DNA of 64,000 bases, from assembly GCA_903957365.1 (NCBI GenBank), contig CAJBPB010000291.1:20373-84372 (forward strand), given 5' to 3'. A model generated the notes under the pieces. The model searched no databases, was not told where the DNA came from, and saw nothing but the letters and a program-made list of their open reading frames with translations. Position 1 is the first letter of the stretch. Each line of letters starts with the position of its first letter. The position numbers and the translations under genes are program-made. This DNA comes from an uncultured Bacteroidota bacterium. GTDB taxonomy: Bacteria > Bacteroidota > Bacteroidia > Bacteroidales > F082. Positions 53,501 to 62,972 of the stretch are shown piece by piece.

Positions 53501-56082
53501 CTAATCCCAACGACGACAGTTTTTTTATAGTTTTCAACATTTCCTTCAAGGTTAAATGCTTCTACGGCAATTACATAGATGCCAACCGGGACTTTGTTTC
53601 CATTTTCACTTTCTCCATCCCAAAAAAAACTGCCCTCAGCCTCAACCAGTGTGCTTTTCACCAGATGCCTGATTTGATTTCCATAGGCGTCAAAAACTAA
53701 AGCGTTTAATGTAAAGCCTGCCTGATCGAAACGGAAGCCAAGCGCAGTAACATCATCTTTTCCATCATTATCCGGTGAAAATATTTCAGGTACAATGGTG
53801 ATTTCTCCCTCAGATGTTACATATTGTTGGAACATTGAATTTTGGTAACCGGGCGTTCCAAAACCGATTGTTTCGGCTGCTGAATGCCAGTTTGTGGTTT
53901 CAGAGGTGGCAGTTGAAAAGGAAATCCTTTCGAGCGATACACCATCGGTGTAAGAAAGCAAAGGAAAATGCATCCCATCTGAATAAGTAAAAGCGTCAAT
54001 TATTTCACCGGATTTCGATTTCAACAAAACCGTACCCTCTTCATTTGAATACGTTGGCAATGAAGGCATTTCTACGAAATTCTCCGGAAACTGGCTGTTG
54101 AACTGACTTAAAACAGTAGCCGAAGAAACGGAAAGTAATACATAAGTTTCGGGCAGCATCAAGCGACTGGTTTCACTCACATTTTTTAGTGTTGTGTCAG
54201 GTGGATTCGGAATGGTCTGGCTCACACCTCCCAGCATAAGCTGTTCAATATCAAATATTTTATCAGTTCTGTTGTAGATTTCAACATAATCTGCGCCATT
54301 ACCAAGTGGATTAAACAATACTTCGTTGATGATAATATCGCCTTCAGACAAAGGATCAGGAATACCAAAAGAGATTTCTGTTTCGCCGGCAACGGCAAGT
54401 CCCGAGCAGTTCAGTACCAATGGATTGATTCGCAATGTATAAATGGTTCCTTCCATAAATTCCTGATCAAAAACAAGTTGGACAAACTCAGGTTCTGTTT
54501 CGTTCAACAGCGTGGAAGTCGGATTGAGATTTCCCGGGTTTAGTTCATAGAATGCCTCGTTCGAAAGACTGATGGCATCCATCTGCTGATCAAACCAAAT
54601 TTGAAGGATGTTGCTTGTCAGAACCGTAAATCGTTCAGGTTTGGGTGGCGCATTATTCGATGCATTGACTGAATTTATGCTTCCCGGTGATCCTCCGGAA
54701 GCTGAGTTCGAAGCCGTCCAGTTGTTCTTTCCGCCACAGGCATTTGTAGGGTCAATCTGCTCGAGCGACCATCCGCCCTCTTTTTTATTGTTGTCGTTAT
54801 ACCAGTTATCACTGTATGAAATATACGAAATCACCGTTTGTTTGTTGCTTATTAATGTGAGACTGGTGCCCGCATTGGTCAGTTGAAAACTACTGAAACC
54901 GATGGCTTCGCCATATTCTGAAAAATCGGCCAACGCATCTTCATGGGTTAAAATCAAAAACGCATTGGGTTCAATCACAGCGGATTCGATCTGTTTTTCA
55001 CTTTCTCCGATCATTAATATCCATCCTGAAAGATCAATCCTTAATGGGGTCGTGTTAAAAAGTTCAATGTATTCCCATTCAGGCAAACCAATTACCGGAG
55101 ACGGATCAGCCATCATCTCATTGATGACAACCTCGTTGGAACCTGCCTCATAATAACTGAATTGTACCGAAGTATCGGCCATGGTGTTTCCGGCAAGGTC
55201 ACTGATATTGGCAATCGACAGTACATTGGTTCTGCCGTTTTCGAAGGCCTTGTCAAATTGTAAATTTACCTCAGCCGGATTGCTGCCAGCGATGATGGTT
55301 ACTGGATGGCCAATGTCTCCGTCAACCAGATAATTTGAAATATCTGATACAGATTGTAAAGTTGCCGGTTCACTAAAAATCAATGACAGACCAAACGGAT
55401 CGGTAACAGTCAATGTTGATAGTACGGGCGCTGTGACGTCAACAATCTGATTTCCGGCATATACATTATCGAAATACATTTTGGTTGCATTGCTTGAGGT
55501 GTATTGGCAATAAAACCCGAAATAGCCACCTGGCAGAAAGGTATTGTCTGTTCCGGAAGCTTCCAGAGCGTAATTTTCGGTGGCTGTTGGATCAGCGTAA
55601 ATCTGCCATTCACCTGTTTCTGAGCGCAGCACTTTCACATCCATAATGAATGAGCCTGCCAACAAACCATTGGTTCCGCGACAAATTGTGGTGGTTGAAC
55701 CCGATTCAATTTTAAAAAGCTCAATGGCGTCTTCACTTCCACCTTCACCAAACTGCAAAAAGTAAGCGCTTGTGGCTGCGGAAGGATCGGCTGCATCAGA
55801 GGATAAGAACACCCTTGCGAAGTTATTCCCCGACGGACTGAACGAAAGTTTGATAAAGAAATGCCATTCTGTAATTCCTTGTGAACTATAAGTGCTTGTC
55901 AGATAAGCATTTCCTTCTGCCAATGCGTTAAGTTGAAGCTGAAAATTACTGTTTACAATAAATTGATCTGTTGATCCGTTCCAGCTGGGATTACTGGTGA
56001 AATCTCCATCCTCAAAGTTGTCGGAAAGCTGGCAAAAAAGGATTTGTGGAAGAAAGAGTAAAATGACAAGGAGCTTCTTCAT
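53497..56082 (-). CDS. Secreted lamin-tail-domain protein with type IX-like C-terminus
   Basis: Exported 861-residue protein with a signal peptide (MKKLLVILLFLPQILFCQ). A beta-sandwich, concanavalin/LamG-like region covers about 20-215, SbsA-type Ig-like domains follow, and there are two lamin-tail domains (VVINEMMADPSPVIGLPEWEY near 315 and DIIINEVLFNPLGNGADYVEI near 590). The last ~95 residues (PEIFSPDNDGKDD, FDAYGNQIRHL, GIYVIAVEAF) form a gliding-motility/FlgD-Ig-like C-terminal domain, often used for type IX secretion. No catalytic motif was recognised. Surface adhesion or a structural role is plausible. The last codons overlap the inverted 10-bp repeat. Confidence 0.85.
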   Translation of the reverse strand: MKKLLVILLFLPQILFCQLSDNFEDGDFTSNPSWNGSTDQFIVNSNFQLQLNALAEGNAYLTSTYSSQGITEWHFFIKLSFSPSGNNFARVFLSSDAADPSAATSAYFLQFGEGGSEDAIELFKIESGSTTTICRGTNGLLAGSFIMDVKVLRSETGEWQIYADPTATENYALEASGTDNTFLPGGYFGFYCQYTSSNATKMYFDNVYAGNQIVDVTAPVLSTLTVTDPFGLSLIFSEPATLQSVSDISNYLVDGDIGHPVTIIAGSNPAEVNLQFDKAFENGRTNVLSIANISDLAGNTMADTSVQFSYYEAGSNEVVINEMMADPSPVIGLPEWEYIELFNTTPLRIDLSGWILMIGESEKQIESAVIEPNAFLILTHEDALADFSEYGEAIGFSSFQLTNAGTSLTLISNKQTVISYISYSDNWYNDNNKKEGGWSLEQIDPTNACGGKNNWTASNSASGGSPGSINSVNASNNAPPKPERFTVLTSNILQIWFDQQMDAISLSNEAFYELNPGNLNPTSTLLNETEPEFVQLVFDQEFMEGTIYTLRINPLVLNCSGLAVAGETEISFGIPDPLSEGDIIINEVLFNPLGNGADYVEIYNRTDKIFDIEQLMLGGVSQTIPNPPDTTLKNVSETSRLMLPETYVLLSVSSATVLSQFNSQFPENFVEMPSLPTYSNEEGTVLLKSKSGEIIDAFTYSDGMHFPLLSYTDGVSLERISFSTATSETTNWHSAAETIGFGTPGYQNSMFQQYVTSEGEITIVPEIFSPDNDGKDDVTALGFRFDQAGFTLNALVFDAYGNQIRHLVKSTLVEAEGSFFWDGESENGNKVPVGIYVIAVEAFNLEGNVENYKKTVVVGIR

Positions 56083-56146
56083 AATTTTATAATTTTGTTG
56101 GCTGTTTTCAGGGTAAATTTAATATAAATTTCTATTACAAAATAAA

Positions 56147-57136
56147 ATGATAATTGCAGTAGTCGGAGCCACAGGATTGGTCGGTCAAATGATGCTCAGG
56201 GTGATAGAGGAACAGCAGCTTGCTGTGGACCAGCTTATTGCTGCAGCTTCAAAAAACTCTGTTGGTAGAACGGTCACGTTCAGAGGTGAGGAAATTGTGG
56301 TTTGTTCGGTGGAAGATGCCATCGCACAAAAGCCAGATATCGCACTGTTTTCGGCTGGTGGAACTGCTTCCCTGAAATATGCTCCGCTTTTTGCGGCTGT
56401 CGGCACCTATGTGATCGACAACAGTTCGGCATGGCGCCGAAATATGGATGTTCCGCTGGTTGTGCCAGAAATTAACATTCACACAATCCTAAAACAAAGT
56501 CATATCATTGCCAATCCCAACTGTTCGACCATTCAGATGGTGGTTGCCATCGCGCCCTTACACAGGAGGTTTTCGATCAAACGACTTGTCATTTCAACGT
56601 ACCAGTCGGTCAGCGGAAGTGGTGTAAAAGGCATTAATCAGCTCGCCGGCGAAATGGCAGGATTACCAGTAACAAATCCTGCTTATCCGCACCAGATCGC
56701 CATGAATGTAATTCCACATGGTGGTGATTTTGAGGAAACAGGCTATACATCTGAAGAGGTAAAACTGGAGTTTGAAACACATAAAATCATGGATGCCCCC
56801 GACATTGCCATCACATCCACTGTGGTGCGTGTGCCAGTAAAAGGCGGTCATTCAATGGCTGTGAATCTGGAGTTTGAGAAGTCTTTCACGATAGAAGAAG
56901 TGAATGAAATATTGCGCAGCAGTGCAGGAATTACAGTTGTAGATGATCCGTCAAACAATCTTTATCCGATGCCGTTGTTTGCCGAAAATCATGATGATGT
57001 GTTTGTCGGGCGAATCCGGCGTGATTTCTCGATTGCAAACGGATTGAATATTTGGGTGACAGCCGACAACCTGCGTAAGGGTGCTGCTACCAATGCTGTT
57101 CAGATAGCAGATTATCTGATTAAGAATAAATTTTAA
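56147..57136 (+). CDS. asd: Aspartate-semialdehyde dehydrogenase
   Basis: Reduces aspartyl-4-phosphate to aspartate semialdehyde with NADPH, the branch to lysine/diaminopimelate, threonine and methionine. At 329 residues it is the normal length. The NADP fold starts GATGLVGQMMLRV, the catalytic Cys126 is in NPNCSTIQM, and the dimerisation/active-site regions include YQSVSGSGVKG and the catalytic His in VKGGHSMAVN. It is cytosolic. The next gene, ribF, starts 9 bp later, so they are likely co-transcribed. Confidence 0.97.
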   Translation: MIIAVVGATGLVGQMMLRVIEEQQLAVDQLIAAASKNSVGRTVTFRGEEIVVCSVEDAIAQKPDIALFSAGGTASLKYAPLFAAVGTYVIDNSSAWRRNMDVPLVVPEINIHTILKQSHIIANPNCSTIQMVVAIAPLHRRFSIKRLVISTYQSVSGSGVKGINQLAGEMAGLPVTNPAYPHQIAMNVIPHGGDFEETGYTSEEVKLEFETHKIMDAPDIAITSTVVRVPVKGGHSMAVNLEFEKSFTIEEVNEILRSSAGITVVDDPSNNLYPMPLFAENHDDVFVGRIRRDFSIANGLNIWVTADNLRKGAATNAVQIADYLIKNKF

Positions 57137-57145
57137 GACTATTTC

Positions 57146-58084
57146 GTGAAAATATATCATAATATCAGCGATTTCAAACCAGTAAAAAACGCCATTGTTA
57201 CAGTCGGAACTTTTGATGGTATCCATCTCGGGCACCAGGCTATTCTTCAGAAAATGGTTGAAGAGGCCAGACAAACCGGTGGTGAAACCGTTGTGATCAC
57301 TTTTTATCCGCATCCGCGTCTTGTGTTGCATCTCGAAAGCGCGAACCTGAAACTCATTTCGAATCAGCAAAAGAAAATAGCACGTTTTCACGAAATAGGC
57401 ATTGATAATCTGATTATTATCAAATTTACCAAAGAATTTTCACTCACCAATTCCGAAGATTTTATCCGTGATTACATAGTTGAAAAAATCAAACCGGTTA
57501 AACTGGTAGTAGGTTACGATCATCATTTTGGCAAGGATCGTTCGGGAGATTATAAACTGCTTTATGACCTGGGTCACCAATTTAATTTTGAGGTTGAACG
57601 CGTTCAGTTGCAGGATGTGGAAAATATCGCCGTCAGTTCAACCAAAATCAGGGCTGCACTTATTGCAGGTGATGTGAAAAAAGCAAATATGCTTCTCGGT
57701 TACGATTATACAATTTGCGGTAAAGTAGTGCATGGCAATGAGATTGGCCGGACCATCGGTTTCCCCACAGCCAATATCGCAACACCACACGAATACAAAC
57801 TCATTGCGGTGAGCGGTGTTTTTGCATGCCGGGTGGAGTGGAACGGCCAGCATTTTGATGGCATGGGAAATATCGGTTACCGGCCCACTGTTTCGGATGG
57901 TCATTTGACCGTTGAAGTACATATTTTCGATTTTGACCGTTTTATCTATGATGAGGAGATTTGCATCAGCTTCATCGATCGTATCAGAAATGAACAAAAA
58001 TTCGAAAACATTGAAGCCCTGCGTCAGCAATTGCTGTCAGACAAGAAACAGGTAACGAAGATTTTAGCCGAGTATAAATCATAA
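57146..58084 (+). CDS. ribF: Bifunctional riboflavin kinase / FAD synthetase
   Basis: Makes FMN and then FAD from riboflavin and ATP. 312 residues: N-terminal FAD synthetase nucleotidyltransferase domain (about 15-160: VTVGTFDGIHLGHQAI; VVGYDHHFGKDRSG; VSSTKIRAAL) and C-terminal riboflavin kinase domain (about 185-310: GKVVHGNEIGRTIGFPTANI, the conserved PTAN motif). The start is a GTG at 57146. FAD and FMN supply would serve HydB among others. It is probably in an operon with asd. Confidence 0.97.
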   Translation: MKIYHNISDFKPVKNAIVTVGTFDGIHLGHQAILQKMVEEARQTGGETVVITFYPHPRLVLHLESANLKLISNQQKKIARFHEIGIDNLIIIKFTKEFSLTNSEDFIRDYIVEKIKPVKLVVGYDHHFGKDRSGDYKLLYDLGHQFNFEVERVQLQDVENIAVSSTKIRAALIAGDVKKANMLLGYDYTICGKVVHGNEIGRTIGFPTANIATPHEYKLIAVSGVFACRVEWNGQHFDGMGNIGYRPTVSDGHLTVEVHIFDFDRFIYDEEICISFIDRIRNEQKFENIEALRQQLLSDKKQVTKILAEYKS

Positions 58085-58172
58085 GGCAAATTGAAAATGA
58101 TAGAGTATATTCTGATTATTTACAAACGATAATCTTCTTGCAATGGTAGCCCGGCCATTCAAAAAAATCATT

Positions 58173-58180
58173 TACATTTG
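58173..58180 (+). promoter_or_regulatory. -7 box of the C69 dipeptidase gene
   Basis: TACATTTG matches TAnnTTTG and lies 37 bp before the ATG at 58218. It falls inside the longer in-frame reading frame, which supports the internal start. No matching -33 was found. Confidence 0.45.
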
Positions 58181-58217
58181 CTGTCAGATAGAGTATATTA
58201 TTAAAAATGAAATATTT

Positions 58218-59993
58218 ATGAGAAAAAGTCTGATTTTAATGTTTGCCCTGGGCCTCATCATGCTGGCTCCGGTCAGAAACTATGCCTGTACCAACTATTT
58301 GGTTACCAAAGGTGCTTCGGTTGATGGCTCAACCATGATTACTTATGCTGCTGATTCACATGTTCTGTATGGTGAATTGTATCATTGGGCTGCCGGTGAG
58401 CATCCTGCCGGAACTATGATGGATGTTACTGAATGGGACACAGGAAAATTCCTGGGTGTCATCCGGCAGGCCGCACGTACCTACAATGTGGTCGGTAATA
58501 TGAATGAAAATCAGGTTGCAATTGGTGAAACTACTTTTGGTGGTCGTCCTGAGCTGCAGGATACAACCGGTATTATCGATTATGGTAGCTTGATTTATCT
58601 GACATTACAACGTGCCACTTCGGCCCGCGATGCCATCCGGATCATGTCGGAACTGGTTTCAGAATATGGATATTACAGTTCAGGCGAATCGCTCAGTATC
58701 TCTGATGCAAATGAAGTCTGGATTATGGAAATCATTGGCAAAGGCACCAATATGGTTGCTGACAAGAAAACCAAACAAATGTTCAACGCCAGCAAAGGCG
58801 CTGTCTGGGTTGCAATGCGCATTCCTGACGGATATGTTTCGGGACACGCCAACCAGGCTCGTATCATGACTTTCCCACAAGAAAAAGAAAGTAAAACTTC
58901 TATTTCTTCGAAAAAACTAGACAAGATCTTTGATCCGGCTGTTGAGGTTGTATATGCGCATGATGTTGTGAAATTCGCTATCGAAAAAGGACTTTATAAA
59001 GGTGAAGAAAAAAACTTCAGTTTCTCTGATACTTATGCACCTGTAACCTTTGGTGGCGCTCGTTTCTGCGAAATAAGGGTATGGTCAATGTTCAACAAAG
59101 TAACACCAGGCATGGATAAATACTGGGATTATGCCAAAGGGAACATCAAACACGAAGAAAAATTCGATAACGGTCTTGTCAATCCAAACAGCTATGCCAC
59201 CAACCGTATGCCTTTGTGGGTGAAACCTGAAAAGAAAATCTCAGTACACGATATGATGATGTTTATGCGCGATTACCTGCAGGGAACAGAACTGGATATG
59301 ACCAAAGACTTTGGCGCCGGTCCTTACGGCATGCCTTACCGCTGGCGTCCGCTTACCTGGAAAGTGGATGGAATTACATATGTGAACGAAAGAGCTACTG
59401 TTACCCAGCAAACCGGATTCTCCTTTGTTGCACAATCACGTTCATGGCTGCCAAACGAAGTGGGCGGTATCATCTGGTGGGGTGTTGACGATGCAAACGC
59501 CTGTGTGTATATGCCAATGTACTCAAGCATCACCAAAGTGCCATTCAATTATGAACGTGGCAATGGCGCCATGATGGAGTGGTCAGCCACTTCCGGTTTC
59601 TGGATTACCAATATGATTTCCAATCTTGCCTATACCCGTTTTAGTCTGATTCAACCTGATGTTGAGATCGTGCGTGATGGCCTGGAAAAAGGATTTATCA
59701 GTCAGATTGCTGCTGCCGATGCTGAGGCTGTGAAATTACACAACGAAAGCAAGGAAAAAGCGGTTGCATATCTCACAAAATTCAGTGGTGATGCCGGCGC
59801 ACATGCATTCAATACCTATCAGGCTGCTTATCAGAATCTGTTCATGAAATATATGGACGGAAACGTGAAGTATAAAATTGAAGGTGAACAAAATCCGAAA
59901 GTCGAGCAACCGGGTTACAGCGAACCTTTCCTTCGCAAAATTGCAGAGGAAACAGGCGACAAGCTGAAACAGCAAGGTCACGACGAACATTAA
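58218..59993 (+). CDS. C69-family dipeptidase (PepD-like)
   Basis: Exported N-terminal-nucleophile peptidase of 591 residues. The ATG at 58218 gives a good signal peptide (MRKSLILMFALGLIMLAP) ending next to Cys24 in NYACTNYLVTKGAS. In the C69 family such a Cys becomes the N-terminal nucleophile after processing. An in-frame ATG at 58143 would add 25 residues and bury the signal. Other family features are GGRPELQ, the SGESLSISDANEVWIMEIIGKG segment and the long C-terminal helical part. It probably degrades dipeptides in the periplasm or cell envelope. It has its own promoter box and a strong terminator 6 bp after the stop. Confidence 0.93.
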   Translation: MRKSLILMFALGLIMLAPVRNYACTNYLVTKGASVDGSTMITYAADSHVLYGELYHWAAGEHPAGTMMDVTEWDTGKFLGVIRQAARTYNVVGNMNENQVAIGETTFGGRPELQDTTGIIDYGSLIYLTLQRATSARDAIRIMSELVSEYGYYSSGESLSISDANEVWIMEIIGKGTNMVADKKTKQMFNASKGAVWVAMRIPDGYVSGHANQARIMTFPQEKESKTSISSKKLDKIFDPAVEVVYAHDVVKFAIEKGLYKGEEKNFSFSDTYAPVTFGGARFCEIRVWSMFNKVTPGMDKYWDYAKGNIKHEEKFDNGLVNPNSYATNRMPLWVKPEKKISVHDMMMFMRDYLQGTELDMTKDFGAGPYGMPYRWRPLTWKVDGITYVNERATVTQQTGFSFVAQSRSWLPNEVGGIIWWGVDDANACVYMPMYSSITKVPFNYERGNGAMMEWSATSGFWITNMISNLAYTRFSLIQPDVEIVRDGLEKGFISQIAAADAEAVKLHNESKEKAVAYLTKFSGDAGAHAFNTYQAAYQNLFMKYMDGNVKYKIEGEQNPKVEQPGYSEPFLRKIAEETGDKLKQQGHDEH

Positions 59994-59999
59994 AAACCA

Positions 60000-60027
60000 A
60001 AAGGAATCCGAAAGGGTTCCTTTTTTT
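60000..60027 (+). terminator. Intrinsic terminator after the C69 dipeptidase gene
   Basis: A 10-bp stem AAAGGAATCC/GGGTTCCTTT with one G-U pair, a GAAA tetraloop, then seven T. This is a textbook rho-independent terminator starting 6 bp after the stop codon. Confidence 0.93.
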
Positions 60028-60059
60028 ATTGCCTTTATCGTTTTCTAATTCGTGATTGT

Positions 60060-60175
60060 ACACAGACTCAGTGTCTGGGCTATAAAGTTGGCTTTCGAGG
60101 CATGCGCAGTCCGAAAAATATGAGTTACTGAAGTAAATGCGATGCACTGACTAGTCGAAGCGATCATTTAAGGAC
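60060..60175 (+). repeat. Dispersed intergenic repeat, copy C
   Basis: Shares ACTCAGTGTC.GGGCT.TAAAGTT with copy A and TCGAGGCATGCGCAG with copy B. The right part is divergent. It lies between a terminator and the next promoter in the ~305-bp gap before the C39-like gene; I see no gene in that gap. Confidence 0.65.
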
Positions 60176-60221
60176 AAGCGTTACAAAGAAGTCTTACTAA
60201 ATAGACAAACTCAGAAATCGA

Positions 60222-60253
60222 TTTGCTTTTTCACGCAGTGATTACTAATTTTG
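60222..60253 (+). promoter_or_regulatory. Bacteroidota promoter of the C39-like gene
   Basis: TTTG at 60222-60225 and TAATTTTG at 60246-60253, separated by 20 bp, fit the -33/-7 consensus TTTG-N19-21-TAnnTTTG. It is the best promoter in the window, about 45 bp before the ATG. Confidence 0.75.
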
Positions 60254-60298
60254 ACCTGCATCACATTCCGTTTTGGTTGAATCCTAAACCCACTGAAA

Positions 60299-60949
60299 AT
60301 GATAAAATTAATGAAACTGCGTTTTGCGATCATGGGCTTTTTGTTACTCACTATCGCCTGTCAGAAAAGTGACACATTTGTCCCTGAACCCTTAACCCCA
60401 AAATCGAATATGTATTATGTGCTCAATGTCAAAGATTTTCCGGCCACGGGCAAAACGCTTCTTAATGTGAATTCGTACCAGCAAACCACTGATTACAGCT
60501 GTGGTCCATCAGCAATGATTAGCTTATTACGCTATCTGGGTCGGGATGGTGATGAAATGACCATCATAAACGAGATGGGAACCAGTGCAGCCACAGGTAC
60601 CAATCCTGAACAGATGGCTTTATGGATGAATAACAATGGATTTACAGCCTCCTGGCACGAAGAGGGAACACTCGAAATGATCCGTGGTAATTTAAGCAAC
60701 AATATCCCTACACTGATTGAATGGAGCGACTGGGGCGGACACTGGGTGCTGGTGGTGGGTTACGACACACGCAACAACAATATTCTTGCGGATGATGTGA
60801 TCATTTTTGCTGATCCTTATGATTACCATGATGACAGCCACGACGGACTCACTTGGTTCAATGCTGAGCGGTTTTACTATATGTGGTATGATGCGCGTCT
60901 TTTTGGAAGACTCATGAAAAGAGTTTATATTCAGGCAGAACCAATTTAA
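60299..60949 (+). CDS. C39-like peptidase-family lipoprotein
   Basis: Lipoprotein of 216 residues (lipobox LLLTIACQK, Cys21). The body matches the C39_2/C39-like papain fold: catalytic Cys in TTDYSCGPSAMISLLRYLG, His in GGHWVLVVGYD, Asp in FADPYDY. The length corresponds to one catalytic domain. In the family such proteins are stand-alone proteases or bacteriocin-type leader peptidases. No ABC exporter or precursor peptide lies nearby, so a general extracytoplasmic protease is more likely. It has its own strong promoter and is a single gene. Confidence 0.88.
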   Translation: MIKLMKLRFAIMGFLLLTIACQKSDTFVPEPLTPKSNMYYVLNVKDFPATGKTLLNVNSYQQTTDYSCGPSAMISLLRYLGRDGDEMTIINEMGTSAATGTNPEQMALWMNNNGFTASWHEEGTLEMIRGNLSNNIPTLIEWSDWGGHWVLVVGYDTRNNNILADDVIIFADPYDYHDDSHDGLTWFNAERFYYMWYDARLFGRLMKRVYIQAEPI

Positions 60950-61016
60950 TCCATCATTTTAAAATGGTTCCTGAATAACCAAAATGGTAATTTTTAACCT
61001 TTCATTTTTCCAAGCA

Positions 61017-61024
61017 TATCTTTG
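61017..61024 (+). promoter_or_regulatory. -7 box of the DCC-family gene
   Basis: TATCTTTG matches TAnnTTTG, with TTTT at 60991-60994 as a weak -33, about 73 bp before the ATG at 61097. Confidence 0.45.
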
Positions 61025-61096
61025 CGCTGATTACAGTGGTTGTCAGTGTTTACTTATTCAGATCAGTTACTTTCAAACTTTATAAACTTTCCACTA

Positions 61097-61477
61097 ATGT
61101 CTGGTATCATTCTTTTCGATGGAATCTGCAACCTATGCAATGGCATTGTACAGTTCATCATCCGGCATGATCCGGAAGGGAAATTCAAATTCGCATCACT
61201 GCAATCGGAAGCCGGAAAGGCATTGCTTCAGCGGGCCGGATTGCCCGAAAATGGGCTGGATACGATTGTCTATTTTTCAGAAGAACACAAGTATATCAGG
61301 TCTGCAGCGGCATTGCGCATACTCAGAGATTTAGGCGGTTTTTGGAAACTGGTTTATGTTCTGATAATCATTCCTGCGCCGATACGCGATTTCGTTTACA
61401 ACGGCATTGCGAATTCAAGATACAAGGTGTTTGGCCGGCGCGAAATATGTATGGTTCCTGCACCTGATTTGTTGTAG
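61097..61477 (+). CDS. DCC-family (DUF393) thiol-disulfide oxidoreductase-like protein
   Basis: Small thioredoxin-like protein of 126 residues. The family-defining D-x-x-C-x-x-C near the N-terminus is seen as FDGICNLCNG. KFASLQSEAGKALL and the C-terminal GRREICMVP stretch are also typical. The ATG at 61097 places the motif at residues 7-13, as in most members; an upstream GTG at 61040 would add 19 residues. A redox role is assumed for the family, but the substrate is unknown. It is followed by the 61.5-kb repeat. Confidence 0.92.
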   Translation: MSGIILFDGICNLCNGIVQFIIRHDPEGKFKFASLQSEAGKALLQRAGLPENGLDTIVYFSEEHKYIRSAAALRILRDLGGFWKLVYVLIIIPAPIRDFVYNGIANSRYKVFGRREICMVPAPDLL

Positions 61478-61543
61478 AGATTCATCGTATAAACTTGTTT
61501 GTGAATTATCAGACGGAATAGAAGTGTCTGTCCAGAAAGTCGA

Positions 61544-61664
61544 GAGTTTGATTCAGAATGTTCGAGTTCGAGGTTTCGATGAGTTGAAAATCAGGAGTGT
61601 ACTGAGGTACATGACTGATTTGAAGATCGAGAATAACGAAGAAATCGGACATTATGGACAAACT
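61544..61664 (+). repeat. ~120-bp inverted repeat, left arm
   Basis: Nearly identical to the reverse complement of 63881-64000. It lies between the DCC gene and the next lipoprotein gene. Differences between the copies are mostly at third positions of a frame reading SLIQNVRVR..DELKIRSVL, so it may derive from a coding segment. Confidence 0.85.
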
Positions 61665-61707
61665 CTACCACATCTATGATTACTTTAGCCGGTAAATTCA
61701 GTTGACC

Positions 61708-62925
61708 ATGAAATACACAGTTTTAATCCTCTTGATTATTTTTACCGCCTGCAGCAAATCGCCCGATCCAGGCAATCAAAAACCTGTGCTTACATTGAAT
61801 TACATTTCCAACGGACTGAAACTTACCATACAAGGCAGCGCCACAGATGCGGATGGTAAAGTAAGCGCTTTAACAATACATTGGGGCGATAACCTGATGA
61901 ATACTTACGCTGACAATGATTTTTCACAACTTTCAATCAATCATACTTATACTGATCCGGCCAATTATAACATCCGCATTACTGCCTTTGATAATTTGGG
62001 AGATAGCACAACCTCTATGCTGCCGGTTACTGTCGATTTTATCGAAACTTCGTTGGATGGTATCAAACAATGTTTGTTTAAAACAACTGAAAGCGAGTAT
62101 CTTATACTTACGATCAATCTTCATACCTATCAGGAGACCAGTCAAAATGAAAAATTCAATCTCATCACCGATGTGATTGGCATGATGGATATCGATTTTA
62201 TCGCGTTTCAGGAATGTGCGCAAAATAAATCATCCGCCATCACCGAAGGAATTATTCGTGAAGACAATATGGCGCTTGAAATTACCAGACGCCTGAAGAA
62301 GAAATACAACGCGGATTACAATTTTGTCTGGAACTGGGCGCATTACGGTTGGGATGTGTGGGAAGAGGGAGTTGCAATATTATCTAAACATCCTTTGATT
62401 GACAGTGAGGACCGTTATATTTCGACCGCCACCAGCACCAATACCATTTCGTCGCGTAAGGTAATTTTTGGAGCTTACCAGATACCGGAAGGTAATTTTC
62501 ATTTTTTCTCGGCGCACACCCACTGGCGTACTTCACTCACTGATGAAGAGCAAAATAATCAGATTGCAAATATAAAATCAATGGTTTCCGAAAAAGAATC
62601 ATGGCATTTTGACGCCTTGAGTTTTGTCTGTGGCGATTTTAACGGAAACCCGACAAGCGATTTTCCATGGAGCGAAGGCTACAACAATATGGTGAAAGAC
62701 GATCTTTTTCAGGATACATTTTTAAACGTATATCCCTATGCAAACAACAAGCCGGCACAGTCCGTTTACAATACCATTGGCGGTGATCTTCCCGGCCGGA
62801 TTGATTATATTTTCATGAAAAAAAATACGCGTCTCAGCGTTGTGGATTCACAGATTATCTTCAGTAATGCAATCGTCGGAAGGGTTTCCGATCATTTTGG
62901 AGTTATTACAAAAGTAACATTCTGA
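61708..62925 (+). CDS. Endonuclease/exonuclease/phosphatase-family lipoprotein
   Basis: Exported lipoprotein of 405 residues (ATG at 61708; lipobox IIFTACSKS, Cys14). An Ig/PKD-like domain (about 25-115: GSATDADGKVSALTIHWGD) precedes an EEP (DNase I-like) domain. Metal-binding and catalytic motifs are visible: FQECAQ (Glu), GDFNGNP (Asp, Asn) and the C-terminal SDHFGVI (Asp-His). The family includes nucleases, sphingomyelinases and inositol-phosphate phosphatases, so the substrate cannot be named. An upstream TTG at 61702 is a less likely start. It is flanked, with the next gene, by inverted repeats. Confidence 0.88.
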   Translation: MKYTVLILLIIFTACSKSPDPGNQKPVLTLNYISNGLKLTIQGSATDADGKVSALTIHWGDNLMNTYADNDFSQLSINHTYTDPANYNIRITAFDNLGDSTTSMLPVTVDFIETSLDGIKQCLFKTTESEYLILTINLHTYQETSQNEKFNLITDVIGMMDIDFIAFQECAQNKSSAITEGIIREDNMALEITRRLKKKYNADYNFVWNWAHYGWDVWEEGVAILSKHPLIDSEDRYISTATSTNTISSRKVIFGAYQIPEGNFHFFSAHTHWRTSLTDEEQNNQIANIKSMVSEKESWHFDALSFVCGDFNGNPTSDFPWSEGYNNMVKDDLFQDTFLNVYPYANNKPAQSVYNTIGGDLPGRIDYIFMKKNTRLSVVDSQIIFSNAIVGRVSDHFGVITKVTF

Positions 62926-62972
62926 ATCTTTAAAAAAAAACAGGGAACTTTACAAACTTAAAAAATACGAAT

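Noticed and set aside
61407..61679. 90-codon open frame over the left repeat arm as a gene
   Set aside because: Its first part is an out-of-frame overlap with the DCC gene and it has no promoter or start signal; only the repeat-derived part may be coding in origin.
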